From contig CM029620.1 of the NCBI GenBank assembly GCA_017311315.1, positions 124,001 to 188,000 on the forward strand: a stretch of DNA of 64,000 nt, written 5' to 3'. The position numbers and the translations under genes were made by a program. This DNA is from Dendrocalamus latiflorus. Lineage: Eukaryota; Streptophyta; Magnoliopsida; Poales; Poaceae. The notes below the pieces were generated by a model. That model saw only the letters and a program-made list of their open reading frames with translations. It was not told the DNA's origin and did no database searches. Positions within the stretch are counted from its first letter, which is position 1; the number at the start of each line of letters is the position of its first letter. This document shows positions 57,158 through 64,000 of the stretch, one piece after another.

Positions 57158-59440
57158 AAACACTACGAACGGAGTTCATCTATGCTCTATTTTATTTTGG
57201 CAGGTATATCGAATACGTCCGAGTTGATGTGAAACTTTCCTCGATGACGGGTTTCATTGGGTAGTACAAACTCCATGAGCACAAATCGATGAACGGAATG
57301 AAACTGAGTTCCAAACACCTTGAATGTAGTTTATGTACACCTGAGGTCATTTTGGCATGCATTTTGATTACGTCCGAGTTGGCGTGACACTTTCTCCATG
57401 ACCTGTTCCATCTGAAACTACAAACTACATTCGTACAAAATTGAGGCACGAAATGAGCAGAGTGCCAAACACCATGAATGGGGTTCATATGCGCCCTAAC
57501 GCATTTCAGCATGCATTTCAAATCTATCTGAGTTGGTGTTCAACTTTCCTCGATGAGGGGTTCTCTTATGATGTGCAAACAACACGAACGCAAAAATCTT
57601 GGCACGCAATGGAACTGAGAGCCAACACCACGAATGATGTTCGTATGTGTCCTACCTCATTTTGACATGTACAACGAATCCATCCATGGCGGTGCGAAAC
57701 TTTCTCCGACGACGGGCTCCATGTGCAAATCAAACTACAGGCGCACAAAAACTAGGCACGTACTGAAATTGTGTACCAAACACCACGAATGGAGTTCATA
57801 TGTGTCCTATCTCATATTGGTATGTATTTCAAATCCGTTTGAGCCGCTGCGAAACTTTCCCCCACGATGGATTCCAGCTGAAACTACAAACTCCATCTGT
57901 ACGAAATAGAGGCACGAAATGAAACTGAGTACCAAATACCCCGAATAGAGTTCACATGCACCCTAGCTCACTTTTTCGTGCATTTTGAATTCGTCTGAGT
58001 TAGTACGAAACTACAAACTCTATTCACACGAAATCGAGGCATGAAATGAAGCTAAGTGCCAAACACCGCGAATAGAGTTCATATGCATCCTAGCTCAGTT
58101 CGCCGTGCATTTCGAATCCGTCTGATTCGGTGTTAAGTGTTCCTCCACGACGAGTTCCAATTGAAACTACAAACTGCATCACACCAAATTGAGGCTAGAA
58201 ATGAAACTGAAGGCCGAACACTCCGATTGTAGTTCCTATGCGCCCTAACTAATCTTGGCATGCATTGGAATCCATCCGAGTAGGTGTGAAATTTTCCTCC
58301 ACAGTGGTTGTAACTGAAACAACAAACTCCGTGCACACAAAATCGTGGCATATAATTAAACTGGTTGTGAAACACCTCGAATGGAGTTCATATGCACCGT
58401 ACATCGTTCGGCCATGCATTTTGAATCTGCCTGAGTTGGTGTGAAACTTTCTCAACGACGGGTTCCAACTGTTACTACAGTGCCATCCATACGAAATCAA
58501 TGCGTGAAAAGAAACTAAGTGAAAAACACCTCGAATGGAACTCATGTACACTCTAGCTCATTTTGGCATGCATTTCGATTTCATCCGAGTCGGTATGACA
58601 CTTTCCTCTATGACGAGTTTCATCTGAAACTTCAAACTCTATTCATACGAAACCAAGTCACGTAATGAAACTGAGCGCCAGCACCCTGAATGGAATTCGT
58701 ATGCACCCTAGCACACTTCAACATTTATTTTGAATCCGTCTAGGTCGGTGTGAAAGTTTCCTCCACGACAGGTTCTAATTGGAAGTAGAAACTCCATTCA
58801 TACAAAATCAAGGCCCGAAACAAAATTAAGTGTCAAACACCCAGAATGGAGTGTTGATGCGAGCTCATTTTGGCATGCGTTTCGAATCCGTCCAACTTGG
58901 TGTGAAACTTAACTCAATGACGGGTACCATTGGACAGTACAAACTCTATGAGCACAAAATCAATGAACGAAATGAGACTGAGTGCCAATACCTCGGATGG
59001 AGCTCATATACGCCCTAGCTCATTTTGGCAAGCATTTCAAATCCGTCCGAGTCAGTGTGACAGTTTCCTCCACGTGGGTTCCATCTGAAACTAGAAATTC
59101 CATACGTACGAAATCAACTCATGAAATGAAACTGAGTGCCAAACACCCCAATGGAGTTCATATGCACCCTAGCTCATTTTTGCACGCATTTCGAATCCGT
59201 TTGAGTCGGTGTGAAACTTTGTCCATGACAGGGTCCATTGGGCAATACAAACACCATGCACAGAAAATCGAGCAACGTAACGAAACAACGTGCCAACATC
59301 CCGAACGGAATTCATATGTGCCCTAGCTCATTTTAGCTTGCATCTTGAACCCGTCCGAGTCGGTGTAAAACTCCTTTCCACAGTGCGTTGCTACAAACAC
59401 AATTCGTATGAAATCTCGGCACAAAATGAAATTGAGTTCC
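57158..59440. repeat. Satellite HOR copy 16 (form B, Y subtype)
   Basis: 2283 bp. Markers shared with copy 17 only: ttgattacgtcc, aaactacattcg, tctccgacgacggg, gagttagtac, ctaatcttgg, gaaattttcc. By eye nearly identical to copy 17 apart from a few bases such as caccatgaatgg (57471). Confidence 0.96.
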
Positions 59441-61722
59441 AAACACTACGAACGGAGTTCATCTATGCTCTATTTTATTTTGGCAGGTATATCGAATACG
59501 TCCGAGTTGATGTGAAACTTTCCTCGATGACGGGTTTCATTGGGTAGTACAAACTCCATGAGCACAAATCGATGAACGGAATGAAACTGAGTTCCAAACA
59601 CCTTGAATGGAGTTTATGTACACCTGAGGTCATTTTGGCATGCATTTTGATTACGTCCGAGTTGGCGTGACACTTTCTCCATGACCTGTTCCATCTGAAA
59701 CTACAAACTACATTCGTACAAAATTGAGGCACGAAATGAGCAGAGTGCCAAACACCCTGAATGGGGTTCATATGCGCCCTAACGCATTTCAGCATGCATT
59801 TCAAATCTATCTGAGTTGGTGTTCAACTTTCCTCGATGAGGGGTTCTCTTATGATGTGCAAACAACACGAACGCAAAAATCTTGGCACGCAATGGAACTG
59901 AGAGCCAACACCACGAATGATGTTCGTATGTGTCCTACCTCATTTTGACATGTACAACGAATCCATCCATGGCGGTGCGAAACTTTCTCCGACGACGGGC
60001 TCCATGTGCAAATCAAACTACAGGCGCACAAAAACTAGGCACGTACTGAAATTGTGTACCAAACACCACGAATGGAGTTCATATGTGTCCTATCTCATAT
60101 TGGTATGTATTTCAAATCCGTTTGAGCCGCTGCGAAACTTTCCCCCACGATGGATTCCAGCTGAAACTACAAACTCCATCTGTACGAAATAGAGGCACGA
60201 AATGAAACTGAGTACCAAATACCCCGAATAGAGTTCACATGCACCCTAGCTCACTTTTTCGTGCATTTTGAATTCGTCTGAGTTAGTACGAAACTACAAA
60301 CTCTATTCACACGAAATCGAGGCATGAAATGAAGCTAAGTGCCAAACACCGCGAATAGAGTTCATATGCATCCTAGCTCAGTTCGCCGTGCATTTCGAAT
60401 CCGTCTGATTCGGTGTTAAGTGTTCCTCCACGACGAGTTCCAATTGAAACTACAAACTGCATCACACCAAATTGAGGCTAGAAATGAAACTGAAGGCCGA
60501 ACACTCCGATTGTAGTTCCTATGCGCCCTAACTAATCTTGGCATGCATTGGAATCCATCCGAGTAGGTGTGAAATTTTCCTCCACAGTGGTTGTAACTGA
60601 AACAACAAACTCCGTGCACACAAAATCGTGGCATATAATTAAACTGGTTGTGAAACACCTCAAATGGAGTTCATATGCACCGTACATCGTTCGGCCATGC
60701 ATTTTGAATCTGCCTGAGTTGGTGTGAAACTTTCTCAACGACGGGTTCCAACTGTTACTACAGTGCCATCCATACGAAATCAATGCGTGAAAAGAAACTA
60801 AGTGAAAAACACCTCGAATGGAACTCATGTACACTCTAGCTCATTTTGGCATGCATTTCGATTTCATCCGAGTCGGTATGACACTTTCCTCTATGACGAG
60901 TTTCATCTGAAACTTCAAACTCTATTCATACGAAACCAAGTCACGTAATGAAACTGAGCGCCAGCACCCTGAATGGAATTCGTATGCACCCTAGCACACT
61001 TCAACATTTATTTTGAATCCGTCTAGGTCGGTGTGAAAGTTTCCTCCACGACAGGTTCTAATTGGAAGTAGAAACTCCATTCATACAAAATCAAGGCCCG
61101 AAACAAATTAAGTGTCAAACACCCAGAATGGAGTGTTGATGCGAGCTCATTTTGGCATGCGTTTCGAATCCGTCCAACTTGGTGTGAAACTTAACTCAAT
61201 GACGGGTACCATTGGACAGTACAAACTCTATGAGCACAAAATCAATGAACAAAATGAGACTGAGTGCCAATACCTCGGATGGAGCTCATATACGCCCTAG
61301 CTCATTTTGGCAAGCATTTCAAATCCGTCCGAGTCAGTGTGACAGTTTCCTCCACGTGGGTTCCATCTGAAACTAGAAATTCCATACGTACGAAATCAAC
61401 TCATGAAATGAAACTAAGTGCCAAACACCCCAATGGAGTTCATATGCACCCTAGCTCATTTTGGCACACATTTCGAATCCGTTTGAGTCGGTGTGAAACT
61501 TTGTCCATGACAGGGTCCATTCGGCAATACAAACTCCATGCACAGAAAATCGAGCAACGTAACGAAACAACGTGCCAACATCCCGAACGGAATTCATATG
61601 TGCCCTAGCTCATTTTAGCCTGCATCTTGAACCCGTCCGAGTCGGTGTAAAACTCCTTTCCACAGTGCGTTGCTACAAACACAATTCGTATGAAATCTCG
61701 GCACAAAATGAAATTGAGTTCC
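59441..61722. repeat. Satellite HOR copy 17 (form B, Y subtype)
   Basis: 2282 bp, the sister of copy 16, with one A lost in u11 (aaacaaattaag near 61105) and cctcaaatgg at 60659. Represents a recent tandem duplication of one HOR. Confidence 0.96.
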
Positions 61723-63950
61723 AAACACTACGAACGGAGTTCATCTATGCCCTATTTTATTTTGGCAGGTATATCGAATACGTCCGAGTTGATGTGAAAC
61801 TTTCCTCGATGACGGGTTTCATTGGGTAGTACAAACTCCATGAGCACAAATCGATGAACGGAATGAAAACTGAGTTCCAAACACCTTGAATGGAGTTTGT
61901 GTACACCTGAGTTGGCGTGACACTTTCTCCATGACCTGTTCCATCTGAAACTGCAAACTCCATTCGTAAAAAATTGAGGCACGAAATGAGCAGAGTGCCA
62001 AACACCCTGAATGGGGTTCATATGCGCCCTAACGCATTTCAGCATGCATTTCAAATCTATCTGAGTTGGTGTTCAACTTTCCTCGACGAGGGGTTCTCTT
62101 ATGATGTGCAAATAACACGAACGCAAAAATCTTGGCACGCAATGGAACTGAGAGCCAACACCACGAATGATGTTCGTATGTGTCCTACCTCATTTTGACA
62201 TGTACAACGAATCCATCCATGGCGGTGCGAAACTTTCCCCCACGACGGGCTCCATGTGCAAATCAAACTACAGGCGCACAAAAACTAGGCATGTACTGAA
62301 ATTGTGTACCAAACACCACGAATGGAGTTTATATGTGTCCTATCTCATATTGGTATGTATTTCAAATCCGTTTGAGCCGCTGCGAAACTTTCCCCCACGA
62401 TGGATTCCAGCTGAAACTACAAACTCCATCTGTACGAAATAGAGGCACGAAATGAAACTGAGTACCAAATACCCCGAATGGAGTTCACATGCACCCTAGC
62501 TCACTTTTTCGTGCATTTTGAATTCGTCTGAGTCAGTACGAAACTACAAACTCTATTCACACGAAATCGAGGCATGAAATGAAGCTAAGTGCCAAACACC
62601 GCGAATAGAGTTCATATGCATCCTAGCTCAGTTCGCCGTGCATTTCGAATCCGTCTGATTCGGTGTTAAGTGTTCCTCCACGGCGAGTTCCAATTGAAAC
62701 TACAAACTGCATCACACCAAATTGAGGCTAGAAATGAAACTGAAGGCCGGACACTCCGATTGTAGTTCCTATGCGCCCTAACTAATTTTGGCATGCATTG
62801 GAATCCATCCGAGTAGATGTGAAACTTTCCTCCACAGTGGTTGTAACTGAAACAACAAACTCCGTGCACACAAAATCGTGGCATATAATTAAACTGGTTG
62901 TGAAACACCTCGAATGGAGTTCATATGCACCGTACATCATTCGGCCATGCATTTTGAATCTGCCTGAGTTGGTGTGAAACTTTCTCAACGACGGGTTCCA
63001 ACTGTTACTACAGTGCCATCCATACGAAATCAATGCGTGAAAAGAAACTAAGTGAAAAACACCTCGAATGGAACTCATGTACACCCTAGCTCATTTTGGC
63101 ATGCATTTCGATTTCATCCGAGTCGGTATGACACTTTCCTCTATGACGAGTTCCATCTAAAACTTCAAACTCTATTCATACGAAACCAAGTCACGTAATG
63201 AAACTGAGCGCCAGCACCCTGAATGGAATTCGTATGCACCCTAGCACACTTCAACATTTATTTTGAATCCGTCTAGGTCGGTGTGAAAGTTTCCTCCACG
63301 ACAGGTTCTAATTGGAAGAAGAAACTCCATTCAAACAAAATCAAGGCCCGAAACAAAATTAAGTGTCAAACACCCAGAATGGAGTGTTGATGCGAGCTCA
63401 TTTTGGCATGCGTTTCGAATCCGTCCAACTTGGTGTGAAACTTAACTCAATGACGGGTACCATTGGACAGTACAAACTCTATGAGCACAAAATCAATGAA
63501 CGAAATGAGACTGAGTGCCAATACCTCGGATGGAGCTCATATACGCCTAGCTCATTTTGGCAAGCATTTCAAATCCGTCCGAGTCAGGGTGACGGTTTCC
63601 TCCACGTGGGTTCCATCTGAAACTAGAAATTCCATACGTACAAAATCAACTCATGAAATGAAACTGAGTGCCAAACACCCCAATGGAGTTCATATGCACC
63701 TTAACTCATTTTGGCACGCATTTCGAATCCGTTTGAGTCGGTGTGAAACTTTGTCCATGACAGGTCCATTGGGCAATACAAACTCCATGCACAGAAAATC
63801 GAGCAACGTAACGAAACAACGTGCCAACATCCCGAACGGAATTCATATGTGCCCTAGCTCATTTTAGCTTGCATCTTGAACCCGTCAGAGTCGGTGTTTG
63901 CTACAAACACAATTCGTATGAAATCTCGGCACAAAATGAAATTGAGTTCC
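61723..63950. repeat. Satellite HOR copy 18 (form B, X subtype)
   Basis: 2228 bp. Shares the 33-bp u2 deletion (near 61911) and other X markers with copy 15, 6.8 kb away. It also has the 21-bp u15 deletion (cggtgtttgctac at 63892) and small private indels in u13/u14 (atacgcctagc, acaggtcc). Confidence 0.95.
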
Positions 63951-64000
63951 AAACACTACGAACGGAGTTCATCTATGCTCTATTTTATTTTGGCAGGTAT
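63951..64000. repeat. Satellite HOR copy 19, partial (window edge)
   Basis: First 50 bp of u1 (aaacactacgaacggag...), so the array continues past the window. The left edge likewise begins exactly at u1. Confidence 0.95.

Noticed and set aside
1..64000. Assignment of the satellite to a named grass centromere family (CentO, CentC, CEN38)
   Set aside because: Length is similar, but I cannot match the sequence to any of these from memory with confidence. Only short generic similarities are visible.

Overview
The window is repetitive plant nuclear DNA, most likely from a grass. It holds no ordinary host gene that I can support. Two things fill it: a tandem satellite with a monomer of about 155 bp, and four LTR retrotransposons inserted into that satellite, one nested inside another. 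The grass assignment is inference. It rests on the monomer length, the Retrofit/Ale-like Ty1/copia element, the long-LTR element with a Tekay-like 3' end, and the Ty3/gypsy Gag type. I do not recognise the satellite as a named centromeric family, so its chromosomal position is unproven.

Layout: satellite 1-17025; long-LTR non-autonomous element R1 17026-26974 (plus strand); satellite 26975-29609; gypsy-like non-autonomous element R2 29610-35109 (minus strand); satellite 35110-44050; gypsy-like non-autonomous element R3 44051-53977 (plus strand), whose left LTR is split by an intact Ty1/copia element R4 44882-49715 (minus strand); satellite 53978-64000. All four elements have 5-bp target-site duplications and a primer-binding site matching initiator-Met tRNA, so every boundary is known to the base.

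The satellite is organised in higher-order repeats (HORs). Diverged monomers (u1-u15) follow one another in fixed order and the whole block repeats every 2.2-2.3 kb, giving 18 copies plus a partial one. Copies 1-6 are form A (about 2228 bp, 14 monomers, because u8 and u9 are fused by a 68-bp deletion). Copies 8-18 are form B (about 2282 bp, 15 monomers). Copy 7 is an A/B mosaic. Copies 10 and 11 have lost blocks of monomers. Some neighbouring copies share private mutations, which marks recent local amplification.

Only R4 encodes a complete set of enzymes (Gag, protease, integrase, reverse transcriptase, RNase H in one 1420-codon frame). R2 and R3 carry a Gag-type region followed by a large non-Pol protein module that they share although their DNA and LTRs differ. 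Both also carry a repeated hairpin/polypurine-tract cassette, and coding sequence runs up to or into the 3' LTR. R1 has no gag-pol, only a short vestige of a chromovirus-like C-terminus, yet each of its LTRs contains a phase-compatible three-exon reading frame predicted to encode about 106 residues. These two observations (the shared R2/R3 module and the R1 LTR-borne spliced frame) are the best candidates for something undescribed. R1, R2 and R3 would all need enzymes supplied in trans.

By-eye LTR comparisons suggest R3 is oldest (roughly 30 differences in 1126 bp), then R2 (about 14 in 1055), with R1 (about 20 in 3.7 kb) and R4 (2 in 266) youngest. These are eye counts, not alignments.
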